From the NCBI RefSeq assembly GCF_027942865.1, contig NC_134507.1, positions 35,083,711 to 35,147,710 of the forward strand: a DNA stretch of 64,000 nucleotides, written 5' to 3'. The DNA is from Odontesthes bonariensis. Its lineage: Eukaryota > Chordata > Actinopteri > Atheriniformes > Atherinopsidae. Made by a program: the position numbers and the translations under genes. Below are positions 1-11,974 of this stretch, one piece after another. Position 1 is the first letter of the stretch; every line of letters starts with the position of its first letter. The notes under the pieces were generated by a model, which saw nothing but the letters and a program-made list of their open reading frames with translations, had not been told where the DNA came from and did not search any database.

Positions 1-1957
1 AACCCGCTGGTGGACCCCAGTGGTGAGGGAGGCCGTCAAGCTGAAGAAGGAGTCCTATCGGGCCTTTTTGGCCAGTGGGACTCTGGAAGCAGCTGATGGG
101 TACCGACAGGCCAAGCGGAACGCAGCCTCGGCGGTTGCTGAGGCAAAAACTCGGGCTTGGGAGGAGTTCGGGGAGGCCATGGAGAACGATTTCCGGACGG
201 CCTCGAGGAGATTCTGGTCCACCATCCGGCGGCTCAGGGGGGGGAAGCGGTGCACCGTCAACACCGTGTATGGTGAGGGCGGGGCTCTGCTGACTTCAAC
301 TAGGGACGTCGTGAGTCGGTGGGGGGAGTACTTCGAGGGCCTCCTCAATCCTACCGACACGCCTTCCGATGAGGAAGCAGAGTTGGGGAGCTCGGACGTG
401 GGACCTCCCATTTCTGGGGCTGAGGTTGCCGAGGTGGTCAAAAAACTCCTCGGTGGCAAGGCCCCGGGGGTGGATGAGGTCCGTCCTGAGTTCCTCAAGG
501 CTCTGGATGTTGTGGGGCTGTCTTGGTTGACACGCCTCTGCAGCATCGCGTGGACATCGGGGGCAGTGCCTCTGGACTGGCAGATCGGGGTGGTGGTCCC
601 CCTCTTTAAAAAGGGGGACCGGAGGGTGTGTTCCAACTATAGGGGGATCACACTCCTCAGCCTCCCTGGTAAGGTCTTTTCGGGGGTACTGGAGAGGAGG
701 ATCCGCCGGATAGTCGAATCTCGGATTCAGGAGGTGCAGTGTGGTTTTCGTCCTGGCCGTGGAACAGTGGACCAGCTCTTCACCCTCCGCAGGATCCTGG
801 AGGGAGCATGGGAGTTCGCCCAACCTGTCTACATGTGTTTTGTGGACTTGGAGAAGGCGTTCGACCGTGTCCCTCGGGGACTCTTGTGGGGGGTGCTCCG
901 GGAGTATGGAGTGCCGGACTCCTTGATATGGGCTGTTCGGTCCCTGTATGACCGGTGTCAGAGTCTGGTCCGCATTGCCAGCAGTTAGTCGGACATGTTT
1001 CCTGTGAGGGTTGGACTCCGTCAGGGCTGCCCTTTGTCACCGATTCTGTTCATAATTTTTATGGACAGAATTTCTAGGCGCAGCCAGGGCGTCGAGGGGG
1101 TCCGGTTTGGCGACCTCAGAATCGGGTCTCTGCTTTTTGCGGACGATTTGGTTCTGTTGGCGTCGTCAGGCCGTGACCTTCAGCTCTCACTGGAGCGGTT
1201 CGCAGCCGAGTGTGAAGCGGCTGGGATGACCATCAGCACCTCCAAATCTGAGACCATGGTCTTCGGCCGGAAAAGGGTGGAATGCTCTCTCCGGGTCGGG
1301 AATGAGATCCTTCCCCAAGTGGAGGAGTTCAAGTATCTCGGGGTCTTGTTCACGAGTGAGGGACGAATGGAACAGGAGATTGACAGACGGATTGGTGCGG
1401 CGTCTGCAGTGATGCGGGCTCTGCACCGGCCCGTCGTGGTGAAGAAGGAGCTGAGCCAGAAGGCGAAGCTCTCGATTTACCGGTCAATCTATGTTCCTAC
1501 CCTCACCTATGGTCACGAGCTGTGGGTAGTGACCGAAAGAACGAGATCGCGAATACAAGCGGCCGAAATGAGTTTCCTCCGCAGGGTGTCTGGGCTCTCC
1601 CTTAGAGATAGGGTGAGAAGCTCGGTCATCCGGGAGGGGCTCGGAGTAGAACCGCTGCTCCTCCGCATCGAGAGGAGTCAGATGAGGTGGCTCGGGCATC
1701 TGGTGAGAATGCCTCCTGGACGCCTCCCCGGTGAGGTGTTCCGGGCCCGTCCCACTGGGAGGAGACCCCGGGGAAGACCCAGGACACGTTGGAGAGACTA
1801 TGTCTCTCGGCTGGCCTGGGAACGCCTCGGGGTCCCCCCAGAAGAGCTGGAGGAAGTGGCCGGGGACAGGGACGTCTGGGTCTCTTTGCTCAAGCTGCTG
1901 CCCCCGCGACCCGATCCCCGGACCAGCGGAAGATAATGGATGGATGGATGGATGGAT
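1..1957 (+). mobile_element. Rex3 non-LTR retrotransposon (RTE clade LINE), reverse transcriptase part to 3' tail
   Basis: The frame encodes a LINE reverse transcriptase: a PLFKKGDRRVCSNYRGITLL block, then FVDLEKAFDRV, then RQGCPLSPILF, then LLFADDLVLLASS, where FADD is the catalytic motif. The C-terminal part has GRPRTRWRDYVSRL. The element ends in a GGAT-type tandem tail (1937-1957), the known hallmark of Rex3. Two stretches, around 579-598 and 1021-1041, match from memory the sequences targeted by standard Rex3 PCR primers. The reading frame is the same before and after one in-frame TAG at 986-988, so this copy cannot encode a continuous polymerase. The upstream endonuclease lies outside the window. 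Family assignment is confident. Confidence 0.93.
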
Positions 1958-2067
1958 AATAATAATGAAAATAAAAATAATGACAGACAATGGGGGCATT
2001 GTATATCCATGTACATGTCAATAATTAGGCAAGGTCAAATATATATCTATCTCAGGGCTTCATAGGC

Positions 2068-2440
2068 TTATGGAAGGGCCTTAAGATTTTTAAAGTATTC
2101 AATTAGAGGTTCCCACATTTTGTAAAATTGTTTTGTTGAGCCTCTCGAAAAGCATTTAATTTTCTCTAATTTCAAAAAAAACATTAATTCAGTGAGCCAG
2201 ACAGAAACTTTGGGTGGTTCAGGGGATTTCCAATGTAAAACTAAATTTCTACGGGCTATCAAAGAAGCAAAGGCAAACGCGTTCATCTTATCAATGGGTA
2301 GCTTGTGCTCATCAACCAACACTCCAAAGATGGCCATATCTGCTGACGGTTTGACTTTGGTGTTAAATGCATCATTTAATATTTTACAGATAGCTAGCCA
2401 AAATTCAGGCTCCCGGCTGTTTTTAACCAATCAAGTTAGG
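2068..2440 (-). mobile_element. L1-clade LINE, ORF2 C-terminal fragment
   Basis: A 120-residue minus-strand frame resembles the extreme C-terminus of fish L1 ORF2: a FWLAICKILND start, a middle with LIARRNLVLHWKS, and the end KMWEPLIEYFKNLKALP. The rest of ORF2 is missing upstream. The fragment abuts unrelated repeat DNA near 2440 and has the Rex3 tail on its 3' side, so Rex3 may have landed in or next to the L1 3' UTR (about 1958-2067). It is a dead fragment. Confidence 0.75.
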
Positions 2441-2690
2441 GTGGAGGAATCCTACCTGTCAATCACAGCTTGTGCACACGCTGCTGAGCGTGAGTCTGCC
2501 CCAGCTTGTGTGCGCTCACACTGGTGTGAACTCACGTGCACAACCTCGTCCACAGAGGGGGAGGGGTTTGGGGGGCGATTCGGAGCTTGTTAGAGGTTGG
2601 GGGAGGGACCTGAAAGTTGTATCAGTTCGAATTTTCCGACTTTAGACTCAGAATTTTGAAAACCTGCCAACGGCAGCTTTAATGCTAATC
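2441..2690. repeat. Possible fragment of a TTAA-type non-autonomous DNA transposon
   Basis: The segment ends near 2680 with GGCAGCTTTAA, the inverted form of the TTAAAGCTGC start common to abundant fish non-autonomous elements. The interior is GC-rich (GAGGGGGAGGGGTTTGG near 2560). No partner terminus is visible, so it is at best a one-ended fragment. The assignment rests on recollection of repeat termini. Confidence 0.35.
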
Positions 2691-2965
2691 TGCCAAACAG
2701 CCCATGCAGAAAAAACACATTTCCCGATGGTTTACAACGTTCAAAATGAATTTGCCGCGTTGGGCAATGTATCAGAATTTAAGTCAAAGTATTGAGTTTC
2801 ATGTCGTTGGTATGCTTCTTTTAATGACAGCAAAGAAGTTCCCGTTTTATCCTGTTTTTATTTTCTTAACGACATCACTTCCGGTTTTTGTCAAGACCCA
2901 AATCGATGCGATCTAAACAAAATATACAACCTCCCGGGAGGAGTGAAAGGAGTGAACACAAGGGA

Positions 2966-3655
2966 TAAAGGGATATTTTGCCTCTTTTGACATGAAGCTG
3001 TATGACATCCCATATTAGCAACATCATTTGTGAACATTGACTTACCCCCCGCTGCGTCCTGTGAGCCGAGTTCCAGCCTCGTTTTGGAGTTGACGAAGGT
3101 AGTCCGGCTAGTTGGCTGGGGACACAAAAATAAAGCGTCTTGCTTCTCAAAACAATATGCGTTCAAAAGAGTAATACATTTGCATCACAAAATCGTTGTC
3201 CAGGAAAAAGTCAGACCTCACATCGCTTGGCGCTATTTTTGCCTCCCTTGATATCAATGCGTCCAGCCACCTAGCGATAGCTGCACCTGTTACGGTGTTT
3301 ACTGCTCGGAAGCAGGGGACTGCTCGGTCTGCTCTTCGGTCTGCACAGTTTACATTGGATGCATTGATATCAAGGGAGGCAAAAATAGCGCCAAGCGATG
3401 TGAGGTCTGACTTTTTCCTGGACAACGATTTTGTGATGCAAATGTATCACTCTTTTGAACGCATATTGTTTTGAGAAGCAAGACGCTTTATTTTTGTGTC
3501 CCCAGCCAACTAGCCGGACTACCTTCGTCAACTCCAAAACGAGGCTGGAACTCGGCTCACAGGACGCAGCAGGGGGTACGTCAATGTTCATAAATGATGT
3601 TGCTAATATGGGATGTCATACAGCTTCATGTCAAAAGAGGCAAACTATCCCTTTA
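2966..3655. repeat. Foldback (long inverted repeat) DNA element
   Basis: The left arm (about 2966-3265) and right arm (about 3354-3655) are near-perfect reverse complements around a spacer of roughly 90 bp. The outer ends read TAAAGGGATA-TTTGCC on both strands. The right end runs into TTTAAT, compatible with a TTAA target. No transposase is encoded; open frames in the arms are mirror images of each other. This looks like a non-autonomous foldback transposon, possibly of the piggyBac or Kolobok type if TTAA is the target. The right edge meets the 3'-truncated LINE at 3657. Confidence 0.85.
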
Positions 3656-3656
3656 A

Positions 3657-5450
3657 TATTAGTATCAAAGATTACCCCAAGGTACTTCAAGTGTTCAACC
3701 ACATCAAGTGTCTCTGCATCCACCATGACTGATGGTTGCTGTCCCTCTGTTGGCTGCCGGGAGTAAAACATACAGACTGTTTATTTTTTTATTCAAATGT
3801 AAACAGTTTTGGAGCCAATAGGACACTGGCACCATGGCTCCTGAGAGAATTGCAGCAGCTTCTTGAATTGAATTGGCATGACAGTATAATACAGTGTCGT
3901 CAGCATATGGTTGCATCTTTATATTTCTACATACATGTGGTAACTGGTAAGTTATTGACATTTAGGCTGAATAAAACAGGACCCAATATTGAGCCCTGTG
4001 GTACTCCAGCAGAAGAAGTGAGGTATGAAGATGACGAATCACCAATTTGAACTGCCTGTTTCCTGTGCGAGAGGTATGATTTCATCCAGCAGAGGGCACT
4101 TTTTGAAAAGTTGAAATGAGTTGATTTAGCAATAAGCACATCATGATTAATGGTGTCAAAAGCACGCTTTAAATGAAGAAATACAGCAGCTACAAAGCCA
4201 CCCTGATCCAACAAGCTCTATGTTTTCTAGGAAATAACAGGTAGCTGTTGCAACTGGGTCAGTAAGAGCCTGTTTATTGGTCTTTAAAAGGTCACTAGAA
4301 AGACCAAATGAATCTCTGGCCTTTTTAGAGATGAAATATGTGAGCATTTAAAGGGCTTTGCAAGTTCCTCAACTGAGCCAATGAAAAATCTATTGATAAC
4401 TCACAGTTTTCCCCAGATTGTCAGTTATCTCATCATTTACCTGGAGCTGTAGATCACTAAAATGGGGAGATAACTCATTTAGATTGTTCCATATTAGCTT
4501 TTAATTACCATTTTCCCCATTTATGGCCTCAATATAGAATCTGCTTTCACCTTACGGGTCACCCTTAAGACTTTATCTCTATTTTTCATTTATTTTATAA
4601 TATCATTGTTCAACCAGGACAGATTATTTCTATGTTGCTTGGATTTACCTTTTTTTTTGTGAAGTGTGTTATAATATCATTGACTTTTTTAATAAAGTTA
4701 TCTGAGATAGCCTCAATGTCGTTATTTTCCAGAATATTAGACCTTCTAGATTTTGGATTTCCTCATTCAGGAATTGTTGCTGGCTTTTGGGTATGAAGTA
4801 GAACTGGTGACCTCTGGTGGATGCCATTAAATGCTTCCTCTTAATTTTCCATGAGCACAAGATAAAATTGTGATCTGACAGGCCAGATAATAGATTAAAA
4901 GTCTTAGAGATTCTTCCAGGATTATTAGTAAATATTAGATCAATTGTTGTATTTGACGTATTAGTTATTCTTGTCGGTCCTTTCATGATTTGTGTCAAAT
5001 TGTATTCATCCATCAGCTGTTTATTTTTTTTCCTGACTTGATGTCCCAGTTGATATTAAAATCACCGAGTAGGATGATTTCCTTTTTCGAGTTGCAGTGA
5101 TTTAAGATTGTCTGAAGATGATCATAAAACACATCCTTTGCTGAGGTGGATCCACTCGCAGTAAAATACATTGCAGAGCAGAGTGATGCATTTAGACCAA
5201 TACACTCAGCGTTAACGTCTTTAGGCCACCTTATTAGTTCACGTTGAAACTTCTCTCTGACATAGATTAATACTCCCCCACCTCGCCCTGCTTCTCTAGC
5301 CTTTCTAAATACATTATATCCTGGAATGCTGGTAGCTGCTGTAGATGATGATGAATGTGTCAACCAACTTTCAGATATTCCAAGTATATCAATATTAGAG
5401 TCACTTAATAAATGTTCAATTTGCTCAGTTTGTGTTTTTCCTGGTTAAAA
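3657..5450 (-). mobile_element. CR1/L2/Rex1-type LINE, decayed copy
   Basis: The minus strand carries, 5' to 3', part of an APE endonuclease (5013-5400: AGRGGGVLIYVREK and LLGDFNINW; 4669-5013: TTIDLIFTNN and LSGLSDHNFI) and then a reverse transcriptase (4214-3704: FLHLKRAFDTINHDVL, SAGVPQGSILGPVLFSL, PYADDTVLY). The frame changes between about 4215 and 4670, and near 3930-3960 two overlapping frames share the palm domain. Several frameshifts and stops are therefore present. The N-terminal endonuclease and the 3' end after the YADD region are absent. The exact clade within CR1/L2/Rex1 cannot be fixed by eye. Confidence 0.8.
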
Positions 5451-6269
5451 ACAGCAAAGTGTTTCCTGGTTTCATCTCCTCTCTCTGAGCTGCAGATCCA
5501 GATTTGCTTAGACTCAACATATGCTGCAGGCTGAATGATCTGCTGGAAGAAAATCAGCGGGCAGATTGTTGTGGTGGGACGTTTTCTGGCTCTGTCTGCA
5601 GATTTGAGAGGTTCAGGAGCTAATCTTCATTATTTGTGTTTAAAGTCTCTGGGTTACATGAATTGAACCTGGTGGTGGTAATATTCTGGGTCTTTAATGG
5701 TTAGATGACAGGTTTGTAGAGTTATTTTAACAAAGAGAAACAAAGGTTGAGTTAAAACGGACTGTGTTTCCCTGATGGCTGTTGATCTGAATGGCTGCAG
5801 ACCTCTGAGTTGTAAGCTGGAACAGAAGGTTAGTGTAAAGAATGTCATGTATTACCACCACCGTTATTTGTATTCCTTTAAACCAGTGGTCATCAACCTT
5901 TTTCAGCCCAACCTCTACATGGTGTTTAAGTGAACAACTTGGACAAGACTCTGGTTCCTTCCATCATTTAGAAATATTGTAGCTCAAGTTCCTTTTCAGA
6001 GTTTCATCATGACAAAAAGAATTAGTAAAAGAGCAAAAAGCAAGAGTTTACTGCTTAAAAAGCTGAACGTGTGCAGAACACATCAGAGCACAGTGCTGAT
6101 AGCTGAGGGCACTTATAAACGCACCCTCAGCTTTCACGTTTGATCTGTGATATTGAGACCTATGTGGCTCGGCCTGTCCAGGTCCAGTTAGAATATGTTG
6201 GTTAGCTTAGAGAAATCTTTTGTGTGAACTTCAAAAGGATCTAAGTCTTCTTCCTCTCTGTCATTGCAG
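5451..6269 (+). other. Intron or upstream flank of the zinc-finger gene, no recognised feature
   Basis: No convincing exon is seen. The segment ends in a pyrimidine-rich tract and ATTGCAG at 6263-6269, the 3' splice site of the zinc-finger exon. Upstream exons that would carry the initiator ATG and any N-terminal domain are not identifiable here. Confidence 0.5.
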
Positions 6270-7388
6270 AAACATAGAGCCCAAGAGGGATCCAGATGGC
6301 ACTGCTGTAAGGACTGTGGGAAAGTTATCAAACGATCTCGTCTGAGGTATCATCAGAGGCTTCATACTGGAGAGAAGCCATACAGCTGTGACCAGTGTGG
6401 GGCAGCTTTCACTGAATTAGGTAGTCTAAAGACGCACCAACGTATTCACACAGGAGTGAAACCTTTCATCTGTGGTCAGTGTGGGGCAGCTTTCAATCAA
6501 TTATCTAATCTAAAGAAACACCAACGTATTCACACAGGAGAGAAACCTTTCAGCTGTGGTCAGTGTGGGGCAACTTTCACTGCATTAAGTAGTCTAAAGA
6601 CACACCAACGTATTCACACAGGAGAGAAGCCTTTCAGCTGTGGTCAGTGTGGGGCAGCTTTCACTACATTATCTCATCTAAAGAGACACCAACGTATTCA
6701 CTCAGGAGAGAAGCCATACAGCTGTGGTCAGTGTGGGGCAGCTTTCACTGAGTTAGGTAGTCTAAAGACGCACCAACGTATTCACACAGGAGAGAAACCT
6801 TTCATCTGTGGTCAGTGTGGGGCAGCTTTCAATCAATTATCTAATCTAAAGACACACCAATATATTCACTCAGGAGATAAACCTTTCATCTGTGGTCAGT
6901 GTGGGGCAGCTTTCACTGCATTATCTCATCTAAAGACACACCAACGTAGTCACACAGGAGAGAAACCTTTCAGCTGTGATCAGTGTGGGGCAGCTTTCAC
7001 TGCATTATCTCATCTAAAGACACACCAACGTATTCACTCAGGAGAGAAGCCATACAGCTGTGATCAGTGTGGGGCAGCTTTCACTCAATTATCTCTTCGA
7101 AAGAGACACCAACGTATTCACACAGGAGAGAAACCTTTCATCTGTGGTCAGTGTGGAGCAGCTTTCACTGTATTATCTCATCTAAAGACACACCAACGTA
7201 TTCACACAGGAGAGAAGCCTTACAGCTGTGGTCAGTGTGGCGCAGCTTTCACTGAATTATCTAGTTTAAAGATGCACCAACGTATTCACACAGGGGAGAA
7301 ACCTTTCATTTGTGGTCAGTGCGGGGCAGCTTTCACTGAATTATCTAAACTAAAGAAACACCAACGTAGTCACACTGCAGAGAAATGA
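6270..7388 (+). CDS. C2H2 zinc-finger protein, terminal exon with 13 fingers
   Basis: The exon encodes about 372 residues ending at TGA (7386-7388). The frame has no ATG at its start and opens directly after ATTGCAG, so 6270 is taken as a splice acceptor and the protein start lies upstream. Finger 1 (about residues 12-35) is degenerate: only 11 residues separate the second Cys from the first His, and the usual Phe is missing. Twelve canonical C2H2 fingers follow, each an 84-nt repeat joined by TGEKP-type linkers. Finger 10 has Arg in place of the core Leu. Helix contact residues (-1, 2, 3, 6) vary, for example EGST, QSNK, ASST, TSHR and ESKK. The family binds DNA in the nucleus, usually as a repressor or regulator. 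No KRAB or other effector domain lies in this exon. Fingers 2-3 and 6-7 are near copies, pointing to a four-finger block duplication. Confidence 0.88.
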   Translation, partial: KHRAQEGSRWHCCKDCGKVIKRSRLRYHQRLHTGEKPYSCDQCGAAFTELGSLKTHQRIHTGVKPFICGQCGAAFNQLSNLKKHQRIHTGEKPFSCGQCGATFTALSSLKTHQRIHTGEKPFSCGQCGAAFTTLSHLKRHQRIHSGEKPYSCGQCGAAFTELGSLKTHQRIHTGEKPFICGQCGAAFNQLSNLKTHQYIHSGDKPFICGQCGAAFTALSHLKTHQRSHTGEKPFSCDQCGAAFTALSHLKTHQRIHSGEKPYSCDQCGAAFTQLSLRKRHQRIHTGEKPFICGQCGAAFTVLSHLKTHQRIHTGEKPYSCGQCGAAFTELSSLKMHQRIHTGEKPFICGQCGAAFTELSKLKKHQRSHTAEK

Positions 7389-10300
7389 TTGGCTTAAATC
7401 AACAACAATTTTCACGGCAGATAAGCAAACATTCACCTGAGAGCAGCAACAGGAACTACCAATCAGAAGCCTTGCCTATGTTCAGATTAAAAATCTTCTT
7501 TGTGGATTACCACCTTCTCTTGTCAGGACTTTAGTTCTGAATGTTGTGTGGGGAGCACATGTTTGAAGAACCATTGAAAGTGCTTTATAATTGGTTGGGA
7601 TTGCTTTAACTGGGGACGGATCTCCCGACGTTCAAGACAAACATGGCATCAATTGTGAGTTGATGGACAGAACAAAATGCAGTCTGTTTGAAACTAGAAA
7701 CATGTTTATTCTGTTATACTGAACATATTTGTTTTGTTTAAAGTTAAGATCCACAAAGTAGCTTTGCACCAGCTTTGTTTATTTATGTAAACATCTGAAG
7801 AAGCAATATTTCATTTCACTTTGATGTGAAGTCGAGCTTTACACTCGTCTGTATTTCATTGTTCATTAAAGGTCAGATGTTAACTTTTCTCATGCTTTTC
7901 TTGTTCTTGCTACACAGATATTTTTGAAGAAAATGTGTGTTTGGTTACGAGGGAAAGTTGACCCTTATCATCTTCCCCAAAGACACAGAAATCTTTAACG
8001 CAGTCTGAAAAAGGTTTGGAGTTGTTCCCTGTACTTCCCAGACAGCTGTATGATGCTCATGACTGAAGCTGAAAGTTAAGGCTGTTCCAACACTAAAAGG
8101 GCACGAGGCTCAACTTCAAGCTGTGAAACTCTTTCAAATGTCTGTTGTGTTGGAATCAGATGTGTGAACGGATTTTAGTCCAAACGTAATGGCTGCACTG
8201 AGGGAAAAGGCAGCTAAGCAGGCTAACGGTACTTTGAATTGAACCGTTTAACACGAAAAAACTGAACTGATCTGTTTGTTGCTTCTACAACTGCTCAGTT
8301 ACTCACACAATCAGGTACTGAGCAGATTTACCAAACAGACATTCTGCTGTAATCTCAGATGCTCTCAGTCGCGCTGCTCACATTGTTTTAGTCCACAACT
8401 CTTCTTCTTCTTCTTTTTCTTCTTCTGCCCCGACGGCTACACAACTTACCCAGAACACCTGGTGGCAGAGTGTGCACACGACACCCTTATACTTTATTGG
8501 ATTGTATCTACAAACTCAAACGCTGATCATGTAAACCTGCTTCAGGCTGTTTTTGTTCCCTTTAGTTTTAAGCTGACTGTGTTTGGCGTACCCTGAGCAT
8601 TTCAGTGGAAAATGTTCAGCACAGACTTGGAGTTGTATTGTGTTCTTGTGGTAACTACTTCCCCACAGCTATTATGTCCTGAAGAGTTTCTTAGAAAGCG
8701 CTTTGTGCCGCTCACAGTGGGAGAATCTCACTGACAAATCCCACTTTGGCCTAAAGATGTGATCACGGTGACTTTTGTGTGTTAGCGACTGGCGCTACGG
8801 TCCTGGCTGAACAGGAAGTAGCCACCAGAAATGCAAGACAGTCGCTGTAGCGACTGAATGTTACGCAGGACTGTCTTCCTGTATGCAGATGGTCATCAGT
8901 GAAGTCACCTCCCCCGAATGAACCCCGTCATGTTGTGTATATGTGGCAAAACATGGCGAGCCAGCCGGGGGGGCTGTTAGCGTGACAGAGACAGTCCCTC
9001 AGTCAGAGACCAACCTCAGAAGTTAAACCCAGTTTGTAACTGAGCTGACTCACAGTGGAAGTCACACGTTAGATCTGGTTCTCAGTGAGTGTTTCCTGTT
9101 GAGATCCAGCCGTGTCTGATCAGTGCTGCATCTTCTTGTTTTGCATTATTCTCTCCTCTTACTCAGACTACACCTGAAACTAATCAAAATCAGGAAGCAG
9201 CATGAAGAATTGTCACATCAGCCAATTCAAATAAGTAATAACAAGTGCTTCACAAAGGCAAATGAATGAAGGGACGTAAAAATGAGGAAAATACCCTCAG
9301 TCCCCAGAAGTCTTTCTGGGGTTCCTGCTCCGAAAGCACACTGAGCGCTGCTTCTGTGCTTCAGTGTTTTTCAGTAGTTTGTGTTTACTTTTTCCACCTC
9401 CGTAATGATCTGTAAAACTGAAGGTTGTTGAAGAACACAGTGCTGGATCCAAACAATAGTGTAATGTTCCAATTTGACCTCCTGGTGGCAGTGTCGTCTC
9501 ACTGGTGGGGATTTCTAATTGATTATTTTAAAAGCAGGAATCAACGTCAGATATTCATAATCTGAAGGGGATGAACTCCTGTGCTTCTGCAGAATACCTG
9601 AGTTTCCTCCAGTGCGACCATGAAGTTAGTGTTTTTCACCATATATATTTATATTCACACTAACTTATAGATTTAATCTGCTGTAACTCGTGGTTAAATG
9701 GAGGTTTTCCTCTTTCTTTAACTGCAGAATTCCACCGTAATATAATTCTAGTTAAAAAAATAAAATAATAAACTCATATGTCAGCTTTAGTTATTTATAA
9801 ATGTAGATTGATGATACAAATTGGATGGAAGCTTTTGGCTCCGGATGAAATGTTTTGGGTTCAGGTGGAACCGAACCAGGTCAGCACCATTATCCCAGAA
9901 TTCTTTGCATCTTCTTCAGATTTTCTCTGTGAAAACAGAGACTTCTGAAACATGTTTCTGAGCTGGTGTGGATGCTGCTGGAAGGACTTCTGCTGGTCAC
10001 TCTGGTAGTTTTTCACATCTGTTATGATGTGTAACCGTAGCAACGGGAAAGTTGTTCACCTGTTGGTGCAGCTAACTGAGCTTCACAAAAGCCCAAGAAA
10101 TGGCTGGAAAAATACCCCAAATCTGAGCTGAAGAGGAGATGTCTAGGAATGCAGAGCAGGAACAACATGGAGGAAAAGGAGGAGGAAGTTTAAAGCATTT
10201 CTTACCTCGATCATCAGGGGAAATGTGAGGTCACTGGTGGATAAGACAACTACATGGATCAACTACACACTGAAAGGTTGAATCCTAAACTTTCTCTTTT

Positions 10301-10435
10301 CATTTTCTTTTCATAGGGACTGAGTTCAAGCCTTTTCCAGATTCCACTCAATTTTATCAGTCTTCAAAGTTTGAAACCAACAAGTTTGAGACTTTATTGG
10401 GATACAGAGCATGAGACAGAACACCAAGCAGCTGA
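7389..10435. other. 3' flank of the zinc-finger gene and intergenic DNA
   Basis: A possible poly(A) signal ATTAAA lies at 7865-7870, about 480 bp after the stop codon, suggesting a 3' UTR of about 500 bp. A TTC-rich microsatellite is at 8401-8427. A 40-odd-bp stretch near 10264-10310 is nearly the reverse complement of 22630-22680 on the far side of the retrovirus. No coding gene is supported. Confidence 0.5.
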
Positions 10436-10754
10436 TGTTGTGGAGAAATTAGAGTCGAATCCCGCGTTGGTCAGCCGTCCATTGGGGAGTTTATTGAACA
10501 AACCGTCACAGCAAATGTGCATACAGAATGTACAAAATGTCCACCGTCTTCATACTGTGAACCAACTTTATACTGGTTTAATCATAACATGCATGCGTCA
10601 TCCGAACTCAATCTCTTTCTGCGACGCCGAGCGTCTGCCCTAAATGTAAACAGCCCATACTACCTTTTACCCATATTCATATGAACCAGTCAACAAGGCC
10701 CAGGATGTAACTAGGCCAGAAGTCATGAGCATGTCATGACATCCTTCTCCCACA
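10436..10754 (-). repeat. Endogenous retrovirus 3' LTR
   Basis: This is the downstream LTR of the minus-strand retrovirus, 319 bp, with TG...CA ends. Its outer 274 bp (10481-10754) read identical to the other LTR, but the remaining 45 bp or so differ at close to a third of positions. A purine-rich tract (AGGGGGGA on the minus strand) immediately precedes it. Confidence 0.9.
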
Positions 10755-11974
10755 TAGTCCCCCCTGAAATCACTTATCAGTGATTTAATAAAGAAATAAT
10801 CTAAAATGAAAGAAAATCATCCCACATAGTTAATTAAGAATTAATTAACATAATCAACACTAAATTATTCTAATAATTCTACAATATCAATCAACGGGAC
10901 CATTTTGAATAAATGAAAAGGAATATATATATATGTGTACTCGAATCACATTAAATGATTAAATTAAATTAAACGATATTGAATTCAACAACACCACAAG
11001 TTTTACATTGCCATCACACTTGTCCACTGTTCGCAGTGCATAGGTGCGAAAAACCCACCGGCTGCTACTTTCGTAACTCATGTTCTTATCTTGGGAAAAT
11101 TCACCTACGGCCCCCCCCACTGGCGACCGACCACTTTACCAAGGTCGCACTCCGAACAGTTGACTGACACAATTGGCAATGGACATATCAGTGATCAGTT
11201 TTGATTGATAATACACATCGACTGAATACACCACCTTCAAATCAGTTAATCACCGTTTTGCATCGAGTACAATACATAAAATTATGGATTATCACACAAC
11301 AATAGTAATAAAATGCAATGTAATGCAGCTCTTCCAGTCCCGTCCCATCTCCCGTACTCTGGTGTCGTCTGCTTCTGGGCGAACATCCGTCCGGCTGGGT
11401 CTGGAACTGCTAAGCTAACTCTGGGAGGAGAGGTCGCCAGTACGTCACCCCCAATCAAAGAGATCTTCAGCATCTCTTCTCCCTATTAGACTAACCTTGG
11501 TTCCACCCTCGAGGAAAGAAACTTGTGAACCGTCCGTTGATAACCTTCATTCGTTGACCCGCTCTCCCATGCGTTGGTCCTCAGACCTGGTCTCGCATGG
11601 TCATCTGCCTCCTGATTCCTTCCCCTGTTTGTTTGAACATCACTTGCAGCAAACACCTTCTCAGAATGGGTATAATGCAACACCCCAATAGGGAAACCAT
11701 CCTCACTATCAACAATATTGCTATTCCCGCCTTAACTGTCATCGCTCCCCCTTCTCCCAAAATCCCAAACAGACCAGTCCACTACCGTTCACCTCCACCA
11801 GCATTACCCTTCAGCTCCTCTCTCCGTTCTCTGAACTCCTTCACGGCCGTTGTAAACGTTCTATCAGCTGCAGTGTTCCCGGGTATAAATGTACAACATT
11901 TTCCCCAACCATCTGGCAAACACCAATTTTCCCTTCTAATATACATTCTAAAACTTGTCTGTTCTACCAAGCCA

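Noticed and set aside
6264-6269. Start of the zinc-finger protein at 6264
   Set aside because: The codon is TTG inside ATTGCAG, which is better read as a splice acceptor.
6388-7388. CRISPR-like array from the 84-bp regular repeats
   Set aside because: The repeats are coding and in frame as C2H2 fingers with TGEKP linkers.
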